Shown piece by piece: positions 45,371 through 54,725 of a DNA stretch of 64,000 bases (the first letter of the stretch is position 1; every line of letters starts with the position of its first letter). The translations under genes and the position numbers were made by a program. Origin of the DNA: JBKECO01 sp047974745 (GTDB taxonomy: Bacteria; Bacillota; Clostridia; Lachnospirales; Lachnospiraceae); contig JBKECO010000018.1 of assembly GCA_047974745.1 (NCBI GenBank), positions 76,733-140,732 of the forward strand, given 5' to 3'. The notes beneath the pieces are model-generated. The model did not search any database, was not told where the DNA came from, and saw nothing but the letters and a program-made list of their open reading frames with translations.

Positions 45371-45379
45371 TGATATAAT
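45371..45379 (+). promoter_or_regulatory. Extended -10 promoter element
   Basis: TGATATAAT (TGnTATAAT) lies 32 nt before the GTG of the AlgJ-like gene, in a 70-nt gap. TTGTCA at 45357-45362 is only 11 nt away, too near to be its -35, so the call rests on the extended -10. Confidence 0.5.
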
Positions 45380-45411
45380 CGTAAAGTATTTTTAAACAGG
45401 GGGACACGATT

Positions 45412-46518
45412 GTGAAAAGTGGATCAGGCAAATGGATCGCTATTTTTCTGTCTATGATATTCTTACCTACTTTTTTATGGGTATTTGTATCACAAATTGC
45501 AGACACAACTAATTATGAAAAAAGAGTGCTGGCAGTAAAACCGACCTATCAGGATACTGGATATCAGCAGTATGCAACTGCATATGATATGTATTATACA
45601 GATCATTTGCCCTTTCGGAATTATCTGCTGCAGTTGTACTCCCTTGTAGAATTCCGGATATTTAAGGAATCCTTTGCAGATGACGTGCAGATCGGCAAGG
45701 ACAACTGGATGTTCTATCACGGGGAAAATGAAGCCGCTATGCAAGATTATACCGGCATGAATCTTTTTTCGGAGGAGATGCTGGGACTGATTCGGCAAAA
45801 TCTGCTGGATACAGAGGCCTATTTAAAGGCAAGAGATATAGAATTTGTATTGTTCATCGCACCAAATAAAGAATCGGTCTATGGCGAATATCTGCCGGAT
45901 TATATTCAGGAAGATAAAACGGAGCTTACAAGGGCAATGCAGCTCGTATCCTACCTCAGGGCTACTACGGATCTTCGTATTGTATTTCCGCTTCAGGAGA
46001 TCCTGGATGAAAAGTCGGAACATATCCTTTATTGTAAATATGACAGCCACTGGAATAACTTAGGAGCTTATATCGGAACAAGGGAACTGTTGAAGGAGCT
46101 TGGAGTTAGTATGCCGCCGTTAACGGAACTTACAATCACAGCTACGAACGATGCACCGATAGATCTGGCTGAGGAAATTGGTCTGATGTATTATGTGACC
46201 GATAAACTGGATTATTCTGTGTCTGGATATAATAACAATACCTTTGAGCTTGCACTGTCAGATGATTCTGGTTTTGCGACCTATTACAGATATACATCTG
46301 ATGCAGCCGATACCAGGACGGTACTGATGAACCGGGATTCATTTGCGAATGCAATGATCCCCTATTTTGCCAGCAGCTTTAAAGAAGTCTACATGCCGAA
46401 CTACTACTATTTTTCTCCTGACGTACTTGAGGACGAGAAGCCGGACGTATTTGTATTTGAAGTTGCAGAACGCCGGCTGAGTATACTGACTTCCTTTTAT
46501 ATGAAGGAAGCAGAGTAA
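45412..46518 (+). CDS. AlgJ/AlgX-like SGNH-fold protein (second copy)
   Basis: This 368-residue protein has an N-terminal membrane anchor (WIAIFLSMIFLPTFLWVFVS). Its extracytoplasmic SGNH-like domain has YYTDHLPFRNYLLQLYSLVEF, IGKDNWMFYHGE, LFIAPNKESVYGEYLP, YDSHWNNLGAYIGTRELL and MNRDSFANAMIPYFASSF. Family members transfer acyl groups to exported polysaccharide together with an MBOAT. The pairing with 43911-45341 is direct. The start is GTG 45412 with AGGGGG 8 nt upstream. Confidence 0.83.
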   Translation: MKSGSGKWIAIFLSMIFLPTFLWVFVSQIADTTNYEKRVLAVKPTYQDTGYQQYATAYDMYYTDHLPFRNYLLQLYSLVEFRIFKESFADDVQIGKDNWMFYHGENEAAMQDYTGMNLFSEEMLGLIRQNLLDTEAYLKARDIEFVLFIAPNKESVYGEYLPDYIQEDKTELTRAMQLVSYLRATTDLRIVFPLQEILDEKSEHILYCKYDSHWNNLGAYIGTRELLKELGVSMPPLTELTITATNDAPIDLAEEIGLMYYVTDKLDYSVSGYNNNTFELALSDDSGFATYYRYTSDAADTRTVLMNRDSFANAMIPYFASSFKEVYMPNYYYFSPDVLEDEKPDVFVFEVAERRLSILTSFYMKEAE

Positions 46519-46534
46519 GGAAAGGAATAATCTG

Positions 46535-47566
46535 ATGCTGACCTTAACTCGAATTGCGCTATTTATGGGTGTGATGCCATATCTGACCGGAATTTGGTAT
46601 ACCCATTTTATCAAAGAAGAAAAGAACAATGTTTTGTCAGCACTGACTGCCGGTTATATGATCATGTTCGGTCTGTTCGAGATTCTGGCACTGCCGATGA
46701 TTTTTTGGAAGCTGCCATTATCAACCCTTATGTACTCTTATACAGGTCTTTTGCTTGCCGCTTCCCTTCTAGCAGCAATCTTAGAAAGGAAACGGATCCT
46801 GTCTGCTCTTGGTGAGATGCTTCGTACATTGCGCCATCTTGGACTTTCGATTTGGATCTGGCTTGGGATGGTCTGTTTACAGATCGTGATCTATATTCGT
46901 TATGCGTATTCTAATGCGGACGACGCATTCTATATTGCATCTGCAAATACATCACTTGTCACAAATACAATTTTTGCGGTGAATCCATATACTGGTGCGG
47001 AATATGCAACACTTCCGTCCCGCTATGTGCTTTCGCCGTTTCATGCGTTTATTGCGGTCATGTCAAAACTGACCGGGGTTCATCCTGCAATTCTGTCACA
47101 TTCTGTTATGATGATCCTGTTCCTTCTACTAGCCTACGCTGTCTATATCCTGATCGGGAGAGTGCTATTTCAAAACGATATGGAAAAGCTTGGCTTTTTT
47201 CTGATTCTGATCACATCCTTACACGTGTTCGCGGCGTTTAGTGAGAGAACGGCCGGACTGTTCTTTCTGATTCGACTCTGGCAGGGAAAAGCGATCGTCG
47301 CTGGGATTATCCTGCCCTTTGTGCTTTATTTGTTTCTCCGGATGTTCTTTTTCGATGTGACAAAGGCAGACTGGATTCTTTTATTTTTCACCATGAGTGC
47401 CTGCAGTATGGTGTCCTCCATGGGAATTATTCTGGGTGCGATTTCTGTAGGCATCTTTGGCTTACTGCTGACTCTTAGAAAGCTGAATATCCGATACCTG
47501 ATCTATTCCATAGCGGTATGTTCCGTGAACCTGATCTGTTCGGTATTGTATCTGGTGATCCGATAG
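46535..47566 (+). CDS. Polytopic membrane protein, DUF6077-like (putative GT-C)
   Basis: This 343-residue protein has about nine hydrophobic segments. The first large loop carries IRYAYSNADDAFYIASANTSL, with the Asp-Asp pair typical of GT-C-like first-loop active sites, followed by LPSRYVLSPFHAFIA. DUF6077 proteins of this kind sit in surface polysaccharide clusters and are presumed glycosyltransferases acting outside the membrane. The protein stops abruptly after a membrane segment (LYLVIR). The next gene begins with segments that look like the missing C-terminal part of such a protein, so the two may work as one unit. Confidence 0.7.
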   Translation: MLTLTRIALFMGVMPYLTGIWYTHFIKEEKNNVLSALTAGYMIMFGLFEILALPMIFWKLPLSTLMYSYTGLLLAASLLAAILERKRILSALGEMLRTLRHLGLSIWIWLGMVCLQIVIYIRYAYSNADDAFYIASANTSLVTNTIFAVNPYTGAEYATLPSRYVLSPFHAFIAVMSKLTGVHPAILSHSVMMILFLLLAYAVYILIGRVLFQNDMEKLGFFLILITSLHVFAAFSERTAGLFFLIRLWQGKAIVAGIILPFVLYLFLRMFFFDVTKADWILLFFTMSACSMVSSMGIILGAISVGIFGLLLTLRKLNIRYLIYSIAVCSVNLICSVLYLVIR

Positions 47567-47590
47567 GAATGCGTTTGAGGAGGGATAAAA

Positions 47591-49186
47591 GTGAGACAGA
47601 CATTTGAAACAGTTTATGATATGTATATGAATTACAATGGCTTTGGTATGCAGATGGCGCTTTACTTTGCTGCACTTCTCTTTATCGTGTTCCAAAAAAA
47701 AGAAGTCGATAAAAAAGTGTTTTTTGTTGGATATGCTGCGCTTTTTTTTCTGATCAGCTTCTTTCCTCTATCGGCGAAAATAATCATGGAATATTGTATC
47801 GGCGCAGAAGTCTACTGGCGCATGTTCTGGCTACTTCCGACTGCAGTTGTAACAGCCTATGTGGGAGTTACGCTGATCTCTATGATGAAGTTAAGATCAT
47901 GGAAATATCTGGTGCTTGGATCGCTTCTTGTGACGATCATGCTGACTGGCACCAATGTCTATAATGGAACGATTTTTGATGCAAAACAAAACAATTATAA
48001 GCTGCCCCAGAATACCATAGATATTTGCGATATCATCGAAAGGGATGCTGCACAAAACGGAATAACGCAAAAGAAGCTGATTACGACCAATGATTTGGTC
48101 CAAACGATCCGCCAATATGATGCGACCGTTCAGATGCCTTATGGAAGTGAAGCAATCAAAGGGCTGAATATCAGTACCTATGGAGCAGAACAGATCTTTC
48201 GTATCATGAGTGCGAATACAAAGGACTGGGAAGCACTTTCCTATTATGCCGCTGCGGAACAGTGCAATTACCTGGCATATCCGGCAGAGGAAGCACTGAC
48301 TGAGACCCTGGCGGAATATGGTTACATACAGATCGGAATATCGACTGGTGGATATGCTGTATATCGGTATGAACGAACAGCGGAATCCTTTGCCGGAGAA
48401 TGGCTGATCACACAGTATGGGAACAAGGATGGAAATCAGTTGATGTTCTATACGATCGAAGATATGCAGGGACATCTGATCGTAGTGGATGGCGGCTGGA
48501 CCACAGATGCAGATTATGTAAAAAGTGTTTTAAAATCTCTTGGAAATCATGTGGATGCATGGATTTTGACACATCCCCACCAAGATCATATAGGTGCCTT
48601 TAATGAGATCTGGCAAAATCCCGGTAAGCTGACGGTAGATAGGGTCTATGCTGTGGATATGGCCTTACCTGAGCTCTGTATGGAAAATGCTCCCTGGGAT
48701 GAGACTGAGCAGTACACTTTGTTCCAGCAGCTGACAATCTCTCAGCTGACCTATGTACAGACTGGAGACACCTTTGATATTTATGGACTGACACTTGAGG
48801 TGCTGAGTGCCTATAATGATCAGGTGGATGAATTGTCGAATGATCTGTTGAACGATGGTTCCATGCTGTTTCGGCTGAAGGGAAATACACAGGCGATGCT
48901 ATTTTGCTCCGATGTTGGTAAGTCCATGAGTGATTATCTTCTTGAGACCTACGGCGAGTCCTTAAAGTCCGACTATATCCAGATGGGACATCATGGAAAT
49001 GGAGGTCTGAAGAAGGATTTCTATGACATGGTCGAACCGGAAGCAGCTCTCTTTGATGCACCGGACTGGCTTATGCATGATACAACAGGCAGATACACGA
49101 ACCCACAGACCACGTACTGGATGGCGAGCAACGGGGCCAAGATCATTAGCTTTGCAACAACGCCAAATCAGATTTTACTGAAGTAG
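47591..49186 (+). CDS. Membrane protein with C-terminal ComEC-like metallo-beta-lactamase-fold domain
   Basis: This 531-residue hybrid starts at GTG, with GAGGAGGG just upstream. The first part (to about residue 125) has four membrane segments, including RMFWLLPTAVVTAYVGV. A soluble middle part (about 130-270) resembles the tail of membrane glycosyltransferases. From about 275, a metallo-beta-lactamase-fold domain carries VVDGGW, the metal site His328-x-His330-x-Asp332-His333 (THPHQDHIG), FCSDVGKS and MGHHGNGG. Such domains hydrolyse phosphodiesters or related bonds. Joined to a membrane part in a glycan cluster, it might cleave or process a lipid-linked or phosphodiester-containing product. 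I know of no characterised protein with exactly this plan. Confidence 0.75.
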   Translation: MRQTFETVYDMYMNYNGFGMQMALYFAALLFIVFQKKEVDKKVFFVGYAALFFLISFFPLSAKIIMEYCIGAEVYWRMFWLLPTAVVTAYVGVTLISMMKLRSWKYLVLGSLLVTIMLTGTNVYNGTIFDAKQNNYKLPQNTIDICDIIERDAAQNGITQKKLITTNDLVQTIRQYDATVQMPYGSEAIKGLNISTYGAEQIFRIMSANTKDWEALSYYAAAEQCNYLAYPAEEALTETLAEYGYIQIGISTGGYAVYRYERTAESFAGEWLITQYGNKDGNQLMFYTIEDMQGHLIVVDGGWTTDADYVKSVLKSLGNHVDAWILTHPHQDHIGAFNEIWQNPGKLTVDRVYAVDMALPELCMENAPWDETEQYTLFQQLTISQLTYVQTGDTFDIYGLTLEVLSAYNDQVDELSNDLLNDGSMLFRLKGNTQAMLFCSDVGKSMSDYLLETYGESLKSDYIQMGHHGNGGLKKDFYDMVEPEAALFDAPDWLMHDTTGRYTNPQTTYWMASNGAKIISFATTPNQILLK

Positions 49187-49224
49187 ATACCAAGTATTTG
49201 TAATGTTTATGGAGGATAGAAGTC

Positions 49225-51051
49225 ATGTTGAACGGATCCATTCTGGGCACAATATTTTTTCTCGCATCGTTTACTGCCTGTACAGCAGGAGTCTATCGTT
49301 ATAAAAAATCATATAAGCCGCAAAGCGGCATGCTCTGGCTTGTCCTTTCCATTGTCATTGCGCTCTGTCATGGAGCAGTGTTCGCAGGTATTATAGATTT
49401 GATTCATATTCCTGTGAATCTGTATTCCATGGGAGCCATATTTGCATTGACAGCAGGTGTGATCTGGTTCCTGATCAGAAAAAGTGGAACAAAACAGGAA
49501 TATCTATGGGATAAATTTGATGTGATTGCATCCGCTGTGATCACCACCTGCGTCTGGGCAGTTTTGATGAAGATATTTACACCAGAACTGCACTATGCGT
49601 ATTTTAACAGTGATGCGGGTCTGCATCTTAAGGAAGCGACAGCCATTGTCCGTTCCCAGGAACTTTTTGGCATGTATTTCAACCACCTGTACAATGCACT
49701 CATCATTGAACTGATCATGCCTTTTATCAAAACTGTCAACTGGTATAAAGGGTATGTACTGGCGGATTGCATCTTTCTGTGGATGGAGATGATGGTCTTT
49801 TTTGTCCTGATCCGAAGATATATGACCTCGAAAGCAGCAAAAGGATTCTCATTACTGATCATGATTGCTTACTTTATGGGATATCCGTTCCAGAGCTTCT
49901 ATTACTCTTTTGTGTACTGGGGACTTGGGACGATGCTTGTGGCCTTTGTTCTGATCTCACTCAGATTGTATGAAGAGGCAGAGATCGAGCGTAAGTATAC
50001 GATCTATATGCTGATGATCGGATGTTTCGGAGTGATGACATGTTATATGCTGTTCGCTCCGGTGACATTTATAGCAGTGTTTTTCTATCTGCTTGTGATC
50101 GCAAAGAGAGAAGGAAAGATTTTTACTGGAAAAAATGTACTCCTGGCACTAAAGATATTCGTTGTTCCGGTTCTTTTAGGAGGATATTTTTGCCTGTATG
50201 GCTTCTTTTTCAGCTCTGGTACAAGCGTATCGGATGCTTTGAATAATCAGGGAGGAATATACACAGAGCTATATATGGATTTCTTCTGGACCTTTTTTCT
50301 GGTGTTCTTTGCTCTGGTACATCTCCTTAGAACGAGAAAAAGGCTGACTCCTGATGTGACCTTTTTCCTGGCATTTTTTGCATTTACGGGTGGAATGCTG
50401 CTGCTTACTCTGACCCATTATGTATCCACCTACTATTATTATAAAAGCTATTACCCGCTCTGGATGCTTTGCTGGCTTTTATCCTTCTACGCAATATCTG
50501 TGATGATAAAGCAGGCGAAGGAAGCACTGATTGCATATCTTATGCTGGTGGCAATGTTTGTATTCCTTAATTTTTCCACATTCGAATACAGAGTCGTTAC
50601 CTCGAGTGAGAATATTACAGGCGCCCTGCATTCTCCTGCATTTTTTACCTTGTTTCAGAACAACTGGTCATTTATCAGCAGAGATCATGGAGATCAGGAT
50701 CCCGCAAAACTCGATCTGTACGAATATATCCTTGAGAATCATTCAGATCAGGTGATGATACCACTCATGACAGAGGACCTCGACTACGGGGAGACCTATT
50801 TCTATGAAGGTGTCGTAGGCTATGACTTCCCGGATTTTTATGAGTGGAGGCACACCGAAGAAGAATTGGATCAGGCGTATATTGATTGGGAAGTACACTA
50901 TACGGTTCTGCTGAAAGGATCGGATTTTGATATTCAGCATGGAGATGAGGTCTTGGATCTTCCTGATATACAGATCGAATATGAGACCGATGCAGGTTAT
51001 CTGTTATATATGGACGATCCAAAGGAATGGGGAACTGCTACATTGAAATAG
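49225..51051 (+). CDS. Large polytopic membrane protein (putative GT-C or polymerase)
   Basis: This 608-residue protein has roughly 13-14 membrane segments, then an extracytoplasmic tail of about 130 residues ending DDPKEWGTATLK. The loop after the fourth or fifth helix contains YAYFNSDAGLHLKEATAIVRS, with acidic and histidine residues in the place expected for a GT-C first-loop site. NHLYNALIIELIMPF follows. As no other Wzy-like protein is evident in this flippase cluster, it may be the polymerase or a mannosyl/glucosyltransferase. The family assignment is uncertain. GGAGG precedes the ATG. Confidence 0.62.
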   Translation: MLNGSILGTIFFLASFTACTAGVYRYKKSYKPQSGMLWLVLSIVIALCHGAVFAGIIDLIHIPVNLYSMGAIFALTAGVIWFLIRKSGTKQEYLWDKFDVIASAVITTCVWAVLMKIFTPELHYAYFNSDAGLHLKEATAIVRSQELFGMYFNHLYNALIIELIMPFIKTVNWYKGYVLADCIFLWMEMMVFFVLIRRYMTSKAAKGFSLLIMIAYFMGYPFQSFYYSFVYWGLGTMLVAFVLISLRLYEEAEIERKYTIYMLMIGCFGVMTCYMLFAPVTFIAVFFYLLVIAKREGKIFTGKNVLLALKIFVVPVLLGGYFCLYGFFFSSGTSVSDALNNQGGIYTELYMDFFWTFFLVFFALVHLLRTRKRLTPDVTFFLAFFAFTGGMLLLTLTHYVSTYYYYKSYYPLWMLCWLLSFYAISVMIKQAKEALIAYLMLVAMFVFLNFSTFEYRVVTSSENITGALHSPAFFTLFQNNWSFISRDHGDQDPAKLDLYEYILENHSDQVMIPLMTEDLDYGETYFYEGVVGYDFPDFYEWRHTEEELDQAYIDWEVHYTVLLKGSDFDIQHGDEVLDLPDIQIEYETDAGYLLYMDDPKEWGTATLK

Positions 51052-51114
51052 AAAAAGCGCAGAAAAGGACCGACTTGTTCTGCCGCCCAAGTTTAGATAG
51101 AATTGAGGAACCAA

Positions 51115-53004
51115 ATGCGAGTACAGGATGATCAAGAGTTTAATAATCAGATAGAAGAGAGCAAGAGGCTCCTTACAGTCGACATGGGAACCTATGCCAG
51201 GTTTTTAGCATATACACATAATGAGGGTCCCGATGATGTGGAGCCTGAGGCAGAGCGGACAGGGATCAGAAAACTAAAAGGAACCCCGGTCTGGACCCTG
51301 CTTTGGCCGGTCAGAATGTGCTATCGGGCACTGCGATATCTAAAGGAAGTAGGTCCCGGCGAGCTTGCAAAGAAGATCAAGAACGCAATCATTCATAATA
51401 AATATGCAAAAAAAAGAATGGATCAGGCTTATCTGGCATCTATCTTGCCAGGTGAAAAGCAGTGCCAGCAGAGACAGGAGGACACTCTTTTTCATGGGAT
51501 AATCAGTGTGCTGGTTCCACTCTATAATACACCTGTGCATTATCTTCGAGAGATGATTCAATCTGTTATGGTACAGACCTATCCGCACTGGGAGCTGGTA
51601 CTTGCGGATGCATCCGGCAAGGAGCATGCACATGTTGCTTCAATCGTACAGGAGTATGCAAGTAAAGACAGCAGGATCATCTACCAAAAGCTGGAACAAA
51701 ATCTGGGAATCGCTGAAAACACGAATGCCTGTATGCGGATCGCAAAGGGTGAATATCTTTCTCTTTTTGATCATGATGATCTTCTGCATCCTTCAGCGCT
51801 GTTTGAGGTGGCCAAAGTGATTGGGGAGAAAAATGCAGATTTTATCTATACAGATGAAGCTACTTTTGATGGAGATCAGCTGGACAATATCCTGACGTAT
51901 CATTTTAAGCCAGATTATTCTGTGGACAATCTTCGAGGTGTCAACTATATCTGCCATTTAAGTACTTTTCGAAAAACGCTGATCGACGAGGTCGGGATGT
52001 TTTTGCCGGAGTACGATGGGAGCCAGGATCACGATCTGATTCTTCGTCTCACAGATGCATCCAAAGTAGTGGCCCACATTCCAAAGCTCTTGTATTTTTG
52101 GAGAAGCCATGATAATTCTACCTCCAAGAACATTGGGACGAAAGCATATGCGATCGATGCTGGCCGGAGGGCGGTGCGTGATGCAGAAAGCAGACGGGGA
52201 TATCCAGGGACTGTATATAGTACTCAGATCTGCAAGACACATTATCGGACGGCCTATGAACATGAAAATCCGATGATATCGATCATCTTGTCAGCAACGA
52301 AGGGATCAGAGCAGGAGCTTTCATTGACCGCTGCTTCTATCCAGAAGATGTCGACCTACCGTAACTTTGAGCTTTATATCAGCAGAAGCAACGAAGAATA
52401 CATGGAAGCGGTCAGGGAGCTCTCGGGAGAGTATATCGTCATGCTGCAGGCAGGAATCGAGATCATTACTCCACAGTGGATGGAGGAGCTTCTTATGTAT
52501 ACCCAGAGATCCGATGTTTGTGTGACAGGTATGCAGATTCTGAATGAAAATCATCACATCATCAGTTCCGATCTTGTGATCGGCACCAGTGAGGCTCAAA
52601 TTGCACTTGAAGTCAATGCCGGAGAGCGCTTTGATGCCCCTGGTTATATGGGACGTAATTATTATGCCCATAATGTATCTGCGGTTTCAGGCGGTGCGAT
52701 CATGCTAAAGACACAACAGTTAAAGGCGTATTGCGGTGAAGGTCAGTATACGGAATTTGAGTCCATTTGCGGTGGATGTATCGACTACTGCCTTGCCATG
52801 CAGTCAGAAGGCCAATATCATGTTGTACTAAATCCCTATGCACTTTGTATGGTACAGACATCCAAATGGCAGGAGCTGTTAAGTTTGTCAGATCGCAAAA
52901 AGCTTTTTTGCAAATATAAGGAAAGGATTGAAAACGGAGATCCTTATTATAATAAAAATCTGTCCCTTGTAACATTCTGGCAGAGAAAGCTGGAGGAAGT
53001 ATGA
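51115..53004 (+). CDS. Glycosyltransferase family 2
   Basis: This 629-residue protein has an N-terminal helical region and a GT2 domain with ISVLVPLYNTPVHYL, YPHWELVLADAS, NLGIAENTNAC, LFDHDDLLHPSALFE, IYTDEATFDG and the acceptor region YDGSQDHDLILR. The C-terminal half is a second, weaker GT2-like domain. It ends with GDPYYNKNLSLVTFW, a tail shared with 53001-54683 and 58428-60131. Such enzymes often build rhamnan or related glycans. ATG 51115 is used because GAGG lies 6 nt upstream. The stop overlaps the next ATG (ATGA), coupling the two. Confidence 0.85.
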   Translation: MRVQDDQEFNNQIEESKRLLTVDMGTYARFLAYTHNEGPDDVEPEAERTGIRKLKGTPVWTLLWPVRMCYRALRYLKEVGPGELAKKIKNAIIHNKYAKKRMDQAYLASILPGEKQCQQRQEDTLFHGIISVLVPLYNTPVHYLREMIQSVMVQTYPHWELVLADASGKEHAHVASIVQEYASKDSRIIYQKLEQNLGIAENTNACMRIAKGEYLSLFDHDDLLHPSALFEVAKVIGEKNADFIYTDEATFDGDQLDNILTYHFKPDYSVDNLRGVNYICHLSTFRKTLIDEVGMFLPEYDGSQDHDLILRLTDASKVVAHIPKLLYFWRSHDNSTSKNIGTKAYAIDAGRRAVRDAESRRGYPGTVYSTQICKTHYRTAYEHENPMISIILSATKGSEQELSLTAASIQKMSTYRNFELYISRSNEEYMEAVRELSGEYIVMLQAGIEIITPQWMEELLMYTQRSDVCVTGMQILNENHHIISSDLVIGTSEAQIALEVNAGERFDAPGYMGRNYYAHNVSAVSGGAIMLKTQQLKAYCGEGQYTEFESICGGCIDYCLAMQSEGQYHVVLNPYALCMVQTSKWQELLSLSDRKKLFCKYKERIENGDPYYNKNLSLVTFWQRKLEEV

Positions 53005-54683
53005 AAAGTGATTTTGAACTGGAACAGATGAATAAGTTTCAAAAGGCGATCCATTACCTCAGAGAATTCGGTCTCGTGTATACGATTCGCAAAGCTCTAA
53101 AGAAGTTCGGAGTGCCTCTTCGAGATGAACCAGCCTACATGAATTGGTGCAAAAGAGTGGATTCTGACAAACAGGAGCAAAACAGACAAAAAGCAGATAA
53201 AAGTCTGTTGACAGTTTTTACGGTTATCATAGAGGATCCTTCCTCGGAAACTGCATTAAAGAATCAGACCTATCCAAATTTCCATGCCGTTTATTGTAGT
53301 CCTAAAACAACATTAAAGGATCTGGCACAGCTCGCTTCCGGCGACTATGTGCTTTTTCTGGGGAAAGATCTGATGCTGCGGCCAGAGCTTTTATATAAGA
53401 CAGCAAGCTGTATCGCTGAGAAGTCAGCGGATCTGATCTATTTTGATGAAGACAACACAGATGGATCAAAAAGAGCCCGTCCTTATTTTAAGCCGGGAAA
53501 AAGCAGACAGCTGCTTTTAAATTTTCCTTATTTGGGAGCCTGCTATGCCGTTTCCAAAGACCTGATCTGTAAAATGGCTGACCTCACTTATGCACAGGAT
53601 ATCAGCATCACTGAAAATGGATGGTATGCAGTCGCATTAGAGGCATTTGAACTTTCACAGAAGACGATTCGGATTCCTAGTGTATTGTTCTCGAATCGTG
53701 TGACAAGAGACCAGCTGAATCTGTTCATACGACCCCAGGGAAAGACGGTAAAGAGGGTCTTAGAGCAGTATGTTATCCATCATTCGCTCGATGCAACGGT
53801 TCGCTCCTTGGATGTAGATGGGTTCTGCCATCTGGTTTATCATCGGGAGAAGGATCCTCTGGTCAGTATCATCATTCCCAATAAGGATCATACACAGGAT
53901 CTGCTTTTGTGCCTGAATTCACTGAAGGTGAATAACAGCTACCAGAATTTTGAAGTTATCATCGCTGAAAATAATAGTGAAGAAAAGGAGACGTTCCTGG
54001 TCTACGAGGATCTTATGAAGCAGGATGAACGCATCCAGGTAGTGACATGGAAGGGGGAATTCAACTACTCTGCGATCAATAATTTTGCAGTGACCTTTGC
54101 AAAAGGTGAACTGCTTTTATTCCTGAATAACGATACAGAAATCATCAATGATGCAGCATTAGAGGAGCTCGTTTCAGCTGCACTTCTTCCGGATTCAGGT
54201 GGAAGCGGCGCCATGCTCTACTATGAAGACGATACGATCCAGCATGGCGGCATTATTCTTGGTATGGGTGGATTTGCAGCCCATGCACTATGGAGCCTGA
54301 GAGACAAAGATGAGACACTCTATCCTTATTCTCTTTGTGAGCGGGAGATGAGTGGTGCGACCGGAGCCTGCCTGATGGTGCGGCGCAGCGTATTTGATGA
54401 AGTGAAGGGCATGGGAGAAGAATTTGTCGTAGCCTTAAATGATGTAGATTTTTGCTATAAAATTCGAAAAGCAGGCTATGAAATCATCTTTAATCCCTAT
54501 GCAAAACTATATCACTATGAGTCCAAATCCAGAGGCTATGAGGATACTGCAGAAAAACAAGCCCGTTTCCAGAAGGAAATAGACAGGCTGCAGAGCAAAT
54601 GGGAAGCAGAGCTAAAAGCCGGAGATCCCTACTATAATCCGAACCTGACACTGCATCGGGCAGACTACTCAATGGACATCTGA
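53001..54683 (+). CDS. Glycosyltransferase family 2 (rhamnosyltransferase-like)
   Basis: This 560-residue protein has an N-terminal region that aligns with a second GT2-like fold (VFTVIIEDPSS, IYFDEDNTDG) and lacks a clear active site. A C-terminal intact GT2 domain follows: VSIIIPNKDHTQDL, VIIAENNSEE, FNYSAINNFAVTFAKGE, LFLNNDTEIIND, GATGACLMVRRSVFDEV, ALNDVDFCYKIRKAGY. The end is GDPYYNPNLTL. The arrangement resembles large rhamnan-assembly glycosyltransferases. It is translated in coupling with the upstream GT2, and GGAGG is in that gene's last codons. Confidence 0.86.
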   Translation: MKSDFELEQMNKFQKAIHYLREFGLVYTIRKALKKFGVPLRDEPAYMNWCKRVDSDKQEQNRQKADKSLLTVFTVIIEDPSSETALKNQTYPNFHAVYCSPKTTLKDLAQLASGDYVLFLGKDLMLRPELLYKTASCIAEKSADLIYFDEDNTDGSKRARPYFKPGKSRQLLLNFPYLGACYAVSKDLICKMADLTYAQDISITENGWYAVALEAFELSQKTIRIPSVLFSNRVTRDQLNLFIRPQGKTVKRVLEQYVIHHSLDATVRSLDVDGFCHLVYHREKDPLVSIIIPNKDHTQDLLLCLNSLKVNNSYQNFEVIIAENNSEEKETFLVYEDLMKQDERIQVVTWKGEFNYSAINNFAVTFAKGELLLFLNNDTEIINDAALEELVSAALLPDSGGSGAMLYYEDDTIQHGGIILGMGGFAAHALWSLRDKDETLYPYSLCEREMSGATGACLMVRRSVFDEVKGMGEEFVVALNDVDFCYKIRKAGYEIIFNPYAKLYHYESKSRGYEDTAEKQARFQKEIDRLQSKWEAELKAGDPYYNPNLTLHRADYSMDI

Positions 54684-54725
54684 CAGGCAGTATGTTATAC
54701 TCAAAAAAAATTAGGAAAACGGAAT

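Noticed and set aside
45357..45379. TTGTCA and TATAAT as a standard promoter
   Set aside because: The boxes are only 11 nt apart. Only the extended -10 was kept.
47897..48475. Minus-strand frame of 192 residues
   Set aside because: It lies wholly inside the metallo-beta-lactamase-fold protein gene and has no domain, signal or ribosome site.
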